64,000 bases of DNA from Triglochin maritima. Lineage: Eukaryota > Streptophyta > Magnoliopsida > Alismatales > Juncaginaceae. Each line of letters begins with the position of its first letter. The stretch's first letter is position 1. Shown here one piece after another: positions 24,219 to 35,734 of this stretch. Where the stretch lies: positions 24,386,201 to 24,450,200 of the forward strand of contig OY821771.1 of the NCBI GenBank assembly GCA_963682175.1, written 5' to 3'. A model generated the notes under the pieces. That model did not search any database, was not told where the DNA came from, and saw nothing but the letters and a program-made list of their open reading frames with translations. Position numbers and translations under genes: made by a program.

Positions 24219-27200
24219 TCAGAGAGAGGAGTGAGAAGGAGAGATCGCGGGGCAACAAGAGAGTGGAAAACAAGGAGAAGGAGGGGGGAGAGAGAGAAGG
24301 AAATGGGGAAACAAGGAGAGAGGGAGAGACGGAGGGAGAGAGCTAGAAGGAGAAGGAGAGAGAGGAGAGGTGGACAGAGGGGGAGAGAGTGAGAAGGGCA
24401 AGGAGAGAGGGAGGAGAGATGGAGAAGTAGAGAGAACAATAGAGAAGGAGAGCGATAAGGAGCGAAACGGAGAAGGGTAGAGAGTGAATTAGAGCGAGAA
24501 GTGGAGAGAGGAGAGAGAAGGAGACTGTGAATGAAGGAAAAGGAGAGAGACATAGAGAAGGAGAGAGGGCGAGGCAGTCAGTAAGTGAGCTAGACGGAGA
24601 AAGACAAGGAGAAGGAGAGAGAGAAGGAAGAGGAGACTGGAAGGGAAGGAGAGAAGGAAAGAGGGAGGGAGAAGTAGAGACAAAAGGTAAGGAGAGAGAG
24701 AAATAGAGAGAAGGAGAAGGGGGAGAGACAAGGAGAACGAGAGGAGTGAGAGAGAGTGAAGGCGACGGAGAGGAAAAGAAAAGGGAGGAGGAGAGAGAAG
24801 GACAAGCGAAGCAGGAGGAGAGAGATGAGAGAAAGAGAAGGAGGGAGGAGAAGGAGACGAGAAGGAGAAGGAGAGAGAGGACAAGGAGAGAAGAATAAGG
24901 TCACACAGAGAGAAGGAGAAGGGGAGAGTAGATAAGGAGTGAGAGGGGAGGACAATGGGGGTGAGAGGGGAGGAGAGCGAGAAGGAGACGAGGAGAGGAG
25001 GGACAGGGGAGTAGGAGGAGGAGGAGAGAGAAGGAAAGAGAGAGAAGAAGGAGGAGAGCGAGAGAGTACGATAGAGTGAGAGAGGAGGGGAGAGAGAGAT
25101 GGACAAGGAGAGAGAAGTAGAGGGAGAGGGAGGAGGGAAGGAGACGGAGAGAGGGAGAAGAGCGGAGATGGGAAGGAGAAGGAGAGAGAGGGAAGAGAAG
25201 AGAAGCAAGAGGAGAAGGCAAGCGAGGGAGAGAGAGAGACAAGAGAGAGAAGGAGAAGGAAAAGGGGAAAGAGAAGGAGGGGTATTGAAGTAGAGGAGAA
25301 GGAGAGAGAGGGAAGGAGATTGAAGACGAAGAGTGAAGGATAAGGAGAGAGAAGATAGAAGGGAAGAGAGAATCAGAGAGAGGAGTGAGAAGGAGAGAGC
25401 GCGGGGCAACAAGAGAGTGGAAAACAAGGAGAAGGAGGGGGGAGAGAGAGAAGGAAATGGGGAAACAAGGAGAGAGGGAGAGACGGAGGGAGAGAGCTAG
25501 AAGGAGAAGGAGAGAGAGGAGAGGTGGACAGAGGGGGAGAAGGGCAAGGAGAGAGGGAGGAGAGATGGAGAAGTAGAGAGAACAATAGAGAAGGAGAGCG
25601 ATAAGGAGCGAAACGGAGAAGGGTAGAGAGTGAATTAGAGCGAGAAGTGGAGAGAGGAGAGAGAAGGAGACTGTGAATGAAGGAAAAGGAGAGAGACATA
25701 GAGAAGGAGAGAGGGCGAGGCAGTCGGTAAGTGAGCTAGACGGAGAAAGACAAGGAGAAGGAGAGAGAGAAGGAAGAGGAGACTGGAAGGGAAGGAGAGA
25801 AGGAAAGAGGGAGGGAGAAGTAGAGACAAAAGGTAAGGAGAGAGAGAAATAGAGAGAAGGAGAAGGGGGAGAGACAAGGAGAACGAGAGGAGTGAGAGAG
25901 AGTGAAGGCGACGGAGAGGAAAAGAAAAGGGAGGAGGAGAGAGAAGGACAAGCGAAGCAGGAGGAGAGAGATGAGAGAAAGAGAAGGAGGGAGGAGAAGG
26001 AGACGAGAAGGAGAAGGAGAGAGAGGACAAGGAGAGAAGAATAAGGTCACACAGAGAGAAGGAGAAGGGGAGAGTAGATAAGGAGTGAGAGGGGAGGACA
26101 ATGGGGGTGAGAGGGGAGGAGAGCGAGAAGGAGACGAGGAGAGGAGGGACAGGGGAGTAGGAGGAGGAGGAGAGAGAAGGAAAGAGAGAGAAGAAGGAGG
26201 AGAGCGAGAGAGTACGATAGAGTGAGAGAGGAGGGGAGAGAGAGATGGACAAGGAGAGAGAAGTAGAGGGAGAGGGAGGAGGGAAGGAGACGGAGAGAGG
26301 GAGAAGAGCGGAGATGGGAAGGAGAAGGAGAGAGAGGGAAGAGAAGAGAAGCAAGAGGAGAAGGCAAGCGAGGGAGAGAGAGAGACAAGAGAGAGAAGGA
26401 GAAGGAAAAGGGGAAAGAGAAGGAGGGGTATTGAAGTAGAGGAGAAGGAGAGAGAGGGAAGGAGATTGAAGACGAAGAGTGAAGGATAAGGAGAGAGAAG
26501 ATAGAAGGGAAGAGAGAATCAGAGAGAGGAGTGAGAAGGAGAGAGCGCGGGGCAACAAGAGAGTGGAAAACAAGGAGAAGGAGGGGGGAGAGAGAGAAGG
26601 AAATGGGGAAACAAGGAGAGAGGGAGAGACGGAGGGAGAGAGCTAGAAGGAGAAGGAGAGAGAGGAGAGGTGGACAGAGGGGGAGAAGGGCAAGGAGAGA
26701 GGGAGGAGAGATGGAGAAGTAGAGAGAACAATAGAGAAGGAGAGCGATAAGGAGCGAAACGGAGAAGGGTAGAGAGTGAATTAGAGCGAGAAGTGGAGAG
26801 AGGAGAGAGAAGGAGACTGTGAATGAAGGAAAAGGAGAGAGACATAGAGAAGGAGAGAGGGCGAGGCAGTCGGTAAGTGAGCTAGACGGAGAAAGACAAG
26901 GAGAAGGAGAGAGAGAAGGAAGAGGAGACTGGAAGGGAAGGAGAGAAGGAAAGAGGGAGGGAGAAGTAGAGACAAAAGGTAAGGAGAGAGAGAAATAGAG
27001 AGAAGGAGAAGGGGGAGAGACAAGGAGAACGAGAGGAGTGAGAGAGAGTGAAGGCGACGGAGAGGAAAAGAAAAGGGAGGAGGAGAGAGAAGGACAAGCG
27101 AAGCAGGAGGAGAGAGATGAGAGAAAGAGAAGGAGGGAGGAGAAGGAGACGAGAAGGAGAAGGAGAGAGAGGACAAGGAGAGAAGAATAAGGTCACACAG

Positions 27201-30200
27201 AGAGAAGGAGAAGGGGAGAGTAGATAAGGAGTGAGAGGGGAGGACAATGGGGGTGAGAGGGGAGGAGAGCGAGAAGGAGACGAGGAGAGGAGGGACAGGG
27301 GAGTAGGAGGAGGAGGAGAGAGAAGGAAAGAGAGAGAAGAAGGAGGAGAGCGAGAGAGTACGATAGAGTGAGAGAGGAGGGGAGAGAGAGATGGACAAGG
27401 AGAGAGAAGTAGAGGGAGAGGGAGGAGGGAAGGAGACGGAGAGAGGGAGAAGAGCGGAGATGGGAAGGAGAAGGAGAGAGAGGGAAGAGAAGAGAAGCAA
27501 GAGGAGAAGGCAAGCGAGGGAGAGAGAGAGACAAGAGAGAGAAGGAGAAGGAAAAGGGGAAAGAGAAGGAGGGGTATTGAAGTAGAGGAGAAGGAGAGAG
27601 AGGGAAGGAGATTGAAGACGAAGAGTGAAGGATAAGGAGAGAGAAGATAGAAGGGAAGAGAGAATCAGAGAGAGGAGTGAGAAGGAGAGAGCGCGGGGCA
27701 ACAAGAGAGTGGAAAACAAGGAGAAGGAGGGGGGAGAGAGAGAAGGAAATGGGGAAACAAGGAGAGAGGGAGAGACGGAGGGAGAGAGCTAGAAGGAGAA
27801 GGAGAGAGAGGAGAGGTGGACAGAGGGGGAGAAGGGCAAGGAGAGAGGGAGGAGAGATGGAGAAGTAGAGAGAACAATAGAGAAGGAGAGCGATAAGGAG
27901 CGAAATGGAGAAGGGTAGAGAGTGAATTAGAGCGAGAAGTGGAGAGAGGAGAGAGAAGGAGACTGTGAATGAAGGAAAAGGAGAGAGACATAGAGAAGGA
28001 GAGAGGGCGAGGCAGTCGGTAAGTGAGCTAGACGGAGAAAGACAAGGAGAAGGAGAGAGAGAAGGAAGAGGAGACTGGAAGGGAAGGAGAGAAGGAAAGA
28101 GGGAGGGAGAAGTAGAGACAAAAGGTAAGGAGAGAGAGAAATAGAGAGAAGGAGAAGGGGGAGAGACAAGGAGAACGAGAGGAGTGAGAGAGAGTGAAGG
28201 CGACGGAGAGGAAAAGAAAAGGGAGGAGGAGAGAGAAGGACAAGCGAAGCAGGAGGAGAGAGATGAGAGAAAGAGAAGGAGGGAGGAGAAGGAGACGAGA
28301 AGGAGAAGGAGAGAGAGGACAAGGAGAGAAGAATAAGGTCACACAGAGAGAAGGAGAAGGGGAGAGTAGATAAGGAGTGAGAGGGGAGGACAATGGGGGT
28401 GAGAGGGGAGGAGAGCGAGAAGGAGACGAGGAGAGGAGGGACAGGGGAGTAGGAGGAGGAGGAGAGAGAAGGAAAGAGAGAGAAGAAGGAGGAGAGCGAG
28501 AGAGTACGATAGAGTGAGAGAGGAGGGGAGAGAGAGATGGACAAGGAGAGAGAAGTAGAGGGAGAGGGAGGAGGGAAGGAGACGGAGAGAGGGAGAAGAG
28601 CGGAGATGGGAAGGAGAAGGAGAGAGAGGGAAGAGAAGAGAAGCAAGAGGAGAAGGCAAGCGAGGGAGAGAGAGAGACAAGAGAGAGAAGGAGAAGGAAA
28701 AGGGGAAAGAGAAGGAGGGGTATTGAAGTAGAGGAGAAGGAGAGAGAGGGAAGGAGATTGAAGACGAAGAGTGAAGGATAAGGAGAGAGAAGATAGAAGG
28801 GAAGAGAGAATCAGAGAGAGGAGTGAGAAGGAGAGATCGCGGGGCAACAAGAGAGTGGAAAACAAGGAGAAGGAGGGGGGAGAGAGAGAAGGAAATGGGG
28901 AAACAAGGAGAGAGGGAGAGACGGAGGGAGAGAGCTAGAAGGAGAAGGAGAGAGAGGAGAGGTGGACAGAGGGGGAGAGAGTGAGAAGGGCAAGGAGAGA
29001 GGGAGGAGAGATGGAGAAGTAGAGAGAACAATAGAGAAGGAGAGCGATAAGGAGCGAAACGGAGAAGGGTAGAGAGTGAATTAGAGCGAGAAGTGGAGAG
29101 AGGAGAGAGAAGGAGACTGTGAATGAAGGAAAAGGAGAGAGACATAGAGAAGGAGAGAGGGCGAGGCAGTCGGTAAGTGAGCTAGACGGAGAAAGACAAG
29201 GAGAAGGAGAGAGAGAAGGAAGAGGAGACTGGAAGGGAAGGAGAGAAGGAAAGAGGGAGGGAGAAGTAGAGACAAAAGGTAAGGAGAGAGAGAAATAGAG
29301 AGAAGGAGAAGGGGGAGAGACAAGGAGAACGAGAGGAGTGAGAGAGAGTGAAGGCGACGGAGAGGAAAAGAAAAGGGAGGAGGAGAGAGAAGGACAAGCG
29401 AAGCAGGAGGAGAGAGATGAGAGAAAGAGAAGGAGGGAGGAGAAGGAGACGAGAAGGAGAAGGAGAGAGAGGACAAGGAGAGAAGAATAAGGTCACACAG
29501 AGAGAAGGAGAAGGGGAGAGTAGATAAGGAGTGAGAGGGGAGGACAATGGGGGTGAGAGGGGAGGAGAGCGAGAAGGAGACGAGGAGAGGAGGGACAGGG
29601 GAGTAGGAGGAGGAGGAGAGAGAAGGAAAGAGAGAGAAGAAGGAGGAGAGCGAGAGAGTACGATAGAGTGAGAGAGGAGGGGAGAGAGAGATGGACAAGG
29701 AGAGAGAAGTAGAGGGAGAGGGAGGAGGGAAGGAGACGGAGAGAGGGAGAAGAGCGGAGATGGGAAGGAGAAGGAGAGAGAGGGAAGAGAAGAGAAGCAA
29801 GAGGAGAAGGCAAGCGAGGGAGAGAGAGAGACAAGAGAGAGAAGGAGAAGGAAAAGGGGAAAGAGAAGGAGGGGTATTGAAGTAGAGGAGAAGGAGAGAG
29901 AGGGAAGGAGATTGAAGACGAAGAGTGAAGGATAAGGAGAGAGAAGATAGAAGGGAAGAGAGAATCAGAGAGAGGAGTGAGAAGGAGAGAGCGCGGGGCA
30001 ACAAGAGAGTGGAAAACAAGGAGAAGGAGGGGGGAGAGAGAGAAGGAAATGGGGAAACAAGGAGAGAGGGAGAGACGGAGGGAGAGAGCTAGAAGGAGAA
30101 GGAGAGAGAGGAGAGGTGGACAGAGGGGGAGAAGGGCAAGGAGAGAGGGAGGAGAGATGGAGAAGTAGAGAGAACAATAGAGAAGGAGAGCGATAAGGAG

Positions 30201-33200
30201 CGAAACGGAGAAGGGTAGAGAGTGAATTAGAGCGAGAAGTGGAGAGAGGAGAGAGAAGGAGACTGTGAATGAAGGAAAAGGAGAGAGACATAGAGAAGGA
30301 GAGAGGGCGAGGGAGTCGGTAAGTGAGCTAGACGGAGAAAGACAAGGAGAAGGAGAGAGAGAAGGAAGAGGAGACTGGAAGGGAAGGAGAGAAGGAAAGA
30401 GGGAGGGAGAAGTAGAGACAAAAGGTAAGGAGAGAGAGAAATAGAGAGAAGGAGAAGGGGGAGAGACAAGGAGAACGAGAGGAGTGAGAGAGAGTGAAGG
30501 CGACGGAGAGGAAAAGAAAAGGGAGGAGGAGAGAGAAGGACAAGCGAAGCAGGAGGAGAGAGATGAGAGAAAGAGAAGGAGGGAGGAGAAGGAGACGAGA
30601 AGGAGAAGGAGAGAGAGGACAAGGAGAGAAGAATAAGGTCACACAGAGAGAAGGAGAAGGGGAGAGTAGATAAGGAGTGAGAGGGGAGGACAATGGGGGT
30701 GAGAGGGGAGGAGAGCGAGAAGGAGACGAGGAGAGGAGGGACAGGGGAGTAGGAGGAGGAGGAGAGAGAAGGAAAGAGAGAGAAGAAGGAGGAGAGCGAG
30801 AGAGTACGATAGAGTGAGAGAGGAGGGGAGAGAGAGATGGACAAGGAGAGAGAAGTAGAGGGAGAGGGAGGAGGGAAGGAGACGGAGAGAGGGAGAAGAG
30901 CGGAGATGGGAAGGAGAAGGAGAGAGAGGGAAGAGAAGAGAAGCAAGAGGAGAAGGCAAGCGAGGGAGAGAGAGAGACAAGAGAGAGAAGGAGAAGGAAA
31001 AGGGGAAAGAGAAGGAGGGGTATTGAAGTAGAGGAGAAGGAGAGAGAGGGAAGGAGATTGAAGACGAAGAGTGAAGGATAAGGAGAGAGAAGATAGAAGG
31101 GAAGAGAGAATCAGAGAGAGGAGTGAGAAGGAGAGAGCGCGGGGCAACAAGAGAGTGGAAAACAAGGAGAAGGAGGGGGGAGAGAGAGAAGGAAATGGGG
31201 AAACAAGGAGAGAGGGAGAGACGGAGGGAGAGAGCTAGAAGGAGAAGGAGAGAGAGGAGAGGTGGACAGAGGGGGAGAGAGTGAGAAGGGCAAGGAGAGA
31301 GGGAGGAGAGATGGAGAAGTAGAGAGAACAATAGAGAAGGAGAGCGATAAGGAGCGAAACGGAGAAGGGTAGAGAGTGAATTAGAGCGAGAAGTGGAGAG
31401 AGGAGAGAGAAGGAGACTGTGAATGAAGGAAAAGGAGAGAGACATAGAGAAGGAGAGAGGGCGAGGCAGTCGGTAAGTGAGCTAGACGGAGAAAGACAAG
31501 GAGAAGGAGAGAGAGAAGGAAGAGGAGACTGGAAGGGAAGGAGAGAAGGAAAGAGGGAGGGAGAAGTAGAGACAAAAGGTAAGGAGAGAGAGAAATAGAG
31601 AGAAGGAGAAGGGGGAGAGACAAGGAGAACGAGAGGAGTGAGAGAGAGTGAAGGCGACGGAGAGGAAAAGAAAAGGGAGGAGGAGAGAGAAGGACAAGCG
31701 AAGCAGGAGGAGAGAGATGAGAGAAAGAGAAGGAGGGAGGAGAAGGAGACGAGAAGGAGAAGGAGAGAGAGGACAAGGAGAGAAGAATAAGGTCACACAG
31801 AGAGAAGGAGAAGGGGAGAGTAGATAAGGAGTGAGAGGGGAGGACAATGGGGGTGAGAGGGGAGGAGAGCGAGAAGGAGACGAGGAGAGGAGGGACAGGG
31901 GAGTAGGAGGAGGAGGAGAGAGAAGGAAAGAGAGAGAAGAAGGAGGAGAGCGAGAGAGTACGATAGAGTGAGAGAGGAGGGGAGAGAGAGATGGACAAGG
32001 AGAGAGAAGTAGAGGGAGAGGGAGGAGGGAAGGAGACGGAGAGAGGGAGAAGAGCGGAGATGGGAAGGAGAAGGAGAGAGAGGGAAGAGAAGAGAAGAGA
32101 AGCAAGAGGAGAAGGCAAGCGAGGGAGAGAGAGAGACAAGAGAGAGAAGGAGAAGGAAAAGGGGAAAGAGAAGGAGGGGTATTGAAGTAGAGGAGAAGGA
32201 GAGAGAGGGAAGGAGATTGAAGACGAAGAGTGAAGGATAAGGAGAGAGAAGATAGAAGGGAAGAGAGAATCAGAGAGAGGAGTGAGAAGGAGAGAGCGCG
32301 GGGCAACAAGAGAGTGGAAAACAAGGAGAAGGAGGGGGGAGAGAGAGAAGGAAATGGGGAAACAAGGAGAGAGGGAGAGACGGAGGGAGAGAGCTAGAAG
32401 GAGAAGGAGAGAGAGGAGAGGTGGACAGAGGGGGAGAGAGTGAGAAGGGCAAGGAGAGAGGGAGGAGAGATGGAGAAGTAGAGAGAACAATAGAGAAGGA
32501 GAGCGATAAGGAGCGAAACGGAGAAGGGTAGAGAGTGAATTAGAGCGAGAAGTGGAGAGAGGAGAGAGAAGGAGACTGTGAATGAAGGAAAAGGAGAGAG
32601 ACATAGAGAAGGAGAGAGGGCGAGGGAGTCGGTAAGTGAGCTAGACGGAGAAAGACAAGGAGAAGGAGAGAGAGAAGGAAGAGGAGACTGGAAGGGAAGG
32701 AGAGAAGGAAAGAGGGAGGGAGAAGTAGAGACAAAAGGTAAGGAGAGAGAGAAATAGAGAGAAGGAGAAGGGGGAGAGACAAGGAGAACGAGAGGAGTGA
32801 GAGAGAGTGAAGGCGACGGAGAGGAAAAGAAAAGGGAGGAGGAGAGAGAAGGACAAGCGAAGCAGGAGGAGAGAGATGAGAGAAAGAGAAGGAGGGAGGA
32901 GAAGGAGACGAGAAGGAGAAGGAGAGAGAGGACAAGGAGAGAAGAATAAGGTCACACAGAGAGAAGGAGAAGGGGAGAGTAGATAAGGAGTGAGAGGGGA
33001 GGACAATGGGGGTGAGAGGGGAGGAGAGCGAGAAGGAGACGAGGAGAGGAGGGACAGGGGAGTAGGAGGAGGAGGAGAGAGAAGGAAAGAGAGAGAAGAA
33101 GGAGGAGAGCGAGAGAGTACGATAGAGTGAGAGAGGAGGGGAGAGAGAGATGGACAAGGAGAGAGAAGTAGAGGGAGAGGGAGGAGGGAAGGAGACGGAG

Positions 33201-34575
33201 AGAGGGAGAAGAGCGGAGATGGGAAGGAGAAGGAGAGAGAGGGAAGAGAAGAGAAGCAAGAGGAGAAGGCAAGCGAGGGAGAGAGAGAGACAAGAGAGAG
33301 AAGGAGAAGGAAAAGGGGAAAGAGAAGGAGGGGTATTGAAGTAGAGGAGAAGGAGAGAGAGGGAAGGAGATTGAAGACGAAGAGTGAAGGATAAGGAGAG
33401 AGAAGATAGAAGGGAAGAGAGAATCAGAGAGAGGAGTGAGAAGGAGAGAGCGCGGGGCAACAAGAGAGTGGAAAACAAGGAGAAGGAGGGGGGAGAGAGA
33501 GAAGGAAATGGGGAAACAAGGAGAGAGGGAGAGACGGAGGGAGAGAGCTAGAAGGAGAAGGAGAGAGAGGAGAGGTGGACAGAGGGGGAGAGAGTGAGAA
33601 GGGCAAGGAGAGAGGGAGGAGAGATGGAGAAGTAGAGAGAACAATAGAGAAGGAGAGCGATAAGGAGCGAAACGGAGAAGGGTAGAGAGTGAATTAGAGC
33701 GAGAAGTGGAGAGAGGAGAGAGAAGGAGACTGTGAATGAAGGAAAAGGAGAGAGACATAGAGAAGGAGAGAGGGCGAGGGAGTCGGTAAGTGAGCTAGAC
33801 GGAGAAAGACAAGGAGAAGGAGAGAGAGAAGGAAGAGGAGACTGGAAGGGAAGGAGAGAAGGAAAGAGGGAGGGAGAAGTAGAGACAAAAGGTAAGGAGA
33901 GAGAGAAATAGAGAGAAGGAGAAGGGGGAGAGACAAGGAGAACGAGAGGAGTGAGAGAGAGTGAAGGCGACGGAGAGGAAAAGAAAAGGGAGGAGGAGAG
34001 AGAAGGACAAGCGAAGCAGGAGGAGAGAGATGAGAGAAAGAGAAGGAGGGAGGAGAAGGAGACGAGAAGGAGAAGGAGAGAGAGGACAAGGAGAGAAGAA
34101 TAAGGTCACACAGAGAGAAGGAGAAGGGGAGAGTAGATAAGGAGTGAGAGGGGAGGACAATGGGGGTGAGAGGGGAGGAGAGCGAGAAGGAGACGAGGAG
34201 AGGAGGGACAGGGGAGTAGGAGGAGGAGGAGAGAGAAGGAAAGAGAGAGAAGAAGGAGGAGAGCGAGAGAGTACGATAGAGTGAGAGAGGAGGGGAGAGA
34301 GAGATGGACAAGGAGAGAGAAGTAGAGGGAGAGGGAGGAGGGAAGGAGACGGAGAGAGGGAGAAGAGCGGAGATGGGAAGGAGAAGGAGAGAGAGGGAAG
34401 AGAAGAGAAGCAAGAGGAGAAGGCAAGCGAGGGAGAGAGAGACAAGAGAGAGAAGGAGAAGGAAAAGGGGAAAGAGAAGGAGGGGTATTGAAGTAGAGGA
34501 GAAGGAGAGAGAGGGAAGGAGATTGAAGACGAAGAGTGAAGGATAAGGAGAGAGAAGATAGAAGGGAAGAGAGAA
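24219..34575 (+). repeat. Transition zone of the array
   Basis: Units at 24219, 28811, 31111, 32270 and 33424 (also an isolated one at 15042) contain the extra 8 bases that turn GGGGGAGAAGGGC into GGGGGAGAGAGTGAGAAGGGC-type sequence. This is the state found throughout the right block. Units between them have the left-block short form. The G variant in GCGAGGGAGTCGG, fixed in the right block, also becomes frequent here (near 30310, 32623, 33777). Units at 24219 and 28811 share the private variant GAGATCGCGG (24241 and 28833, 4,592 bases apart). The zone therefore mixes both monomer types. Confidence 0.72.
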
Positions 34576-35734
34576 TCAGAGAGAGGAGTGAGAAGGAGAG
34601 AGCGTGGGGCAACAAGAGAGTGGAAAACAAGGAGAAGGAGGGGGGAGAGAGAGAAGGAAATGGGGAAAAAAGGAGAGAGGGAGAGACGGAGGGAGAGAGC
34701 TAGAAGGAGAAGGAGAGAGAGGAGAGGTGGACAGAGGGGGAGAGAGTGAGAAGGGCAAGGAGAGAGGGAGGAGAGATGGAGAAGTAGAGAGAACAATATT
34801 GAAGGAGAGCGATAAGGAGCGAAACGGAGAAGGGTAGAGAGTGAATTAGAGCGAGAAGTGGAGAGAGGAGAGAGAAGGAGACTGTGAATGAAGGAAAAGG
34901 AGAGAGACATAGAGAAGGAGAGAGGGCGAGGGAGTCGGTAAGTGAGCTAGACGGAGAAAGACAAGGAGAAGGAGAGAGAGAAGGAAGAGGAGACTGGAAG
35001 GGAAGGAGAGAAAGAAAGAGGGAGGGAGAAGTAGAGACAAAAGGTAAGGAGAGAGAGAAATAGAGAGATGGAGAAGGGGGAGAGACAAGGAGAACGAGAG
35101 GAGTGAGAGAGAGTGAAGGCGACGGAGAGGAAAAGAAAAGGGAGGAGGAGAGAGAAGGACAAGCGAAGCAGGAGGAGAGAGATGAGTGAAAGAGAAGGAG
35201 GGAGGAGAAGGAGACGAGAAGGAGAAGGAGAGAGAGGACAAGGAGAGAAGAATAAGGTCCCACAGAGAGAAGGAGAAGGGGAGAGTAGATAAGGAGTGAG
35301 AGGGGAGGACAATGGGAGTGAGAGGGGAGGAGAGTGAGAAGGAGACGAGGAGAGGAGGGACAGGGGAGGAGGAGGAGGAGGAGAGAGAAGAAAATAGAGA
35401 GAAGAAGGAGGAGAGCGAGAGAGTACCATAGAGTGAGAGAGGAGGGGAGAGAGAGATGGACAAGGAGAGAGAAGTAGAGGGAGAGGGAGGAGGGAAGGAG
35501 ACGGAGAGAGGGAGAAGAGCGGAGATGGGAAGGAGAAGGAGAGAGAGGGAAGAGAAGAGAAGCAAGAGGAGAAGGCAAGCGAGGGAGAGAGAGACAAGAG
35601 AGAGAAGGAGAAGGAAAAGGGGAAAGAGAAGGAGGGGTATTGAAGTAGAGGAGAAGGAGAGAGAGGGAAGGAGATTGAAGACGAAGAGTGAAGGATAAGG
35701 AGAGAGAAGACAGAAGATAGAAGGGAAGAGAGAA

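Larger units (their letters stand above)
1..34575 (+). repeat. Homogenised satellite block (units of 1,146 bases)
   Basis: Landmark spacing is exactly 1,146 for most units. Exceptions are small: 1134 (unit at 7050), 1149 (8184), 1134 (11625), 1138 (12759), 1145 (13897), 1154 (15042), 1148 (19634), 1145 (20782), 1154 (24219), 1154 (28811), 1159 (31111), 1154 (32270) and 1152 (33424). They come from a 12-base deletion after GAGAGAGGGAGAGA, slippage in the (GA)n run before ACAAGAG, single-base deletions, and presence or absence of an 8-base stretch beside GGGGGAGA. Substitutions between units are few. Such uniformity is expected of recently amplified or actively homogenised satellite DNA. Confidence 0.9.

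Noticed and set aside
1..34575. CRISPR array
   Set aside because: There are no short direct repeats with unique spacers; whole 1.15-kb units repeat without spacers.
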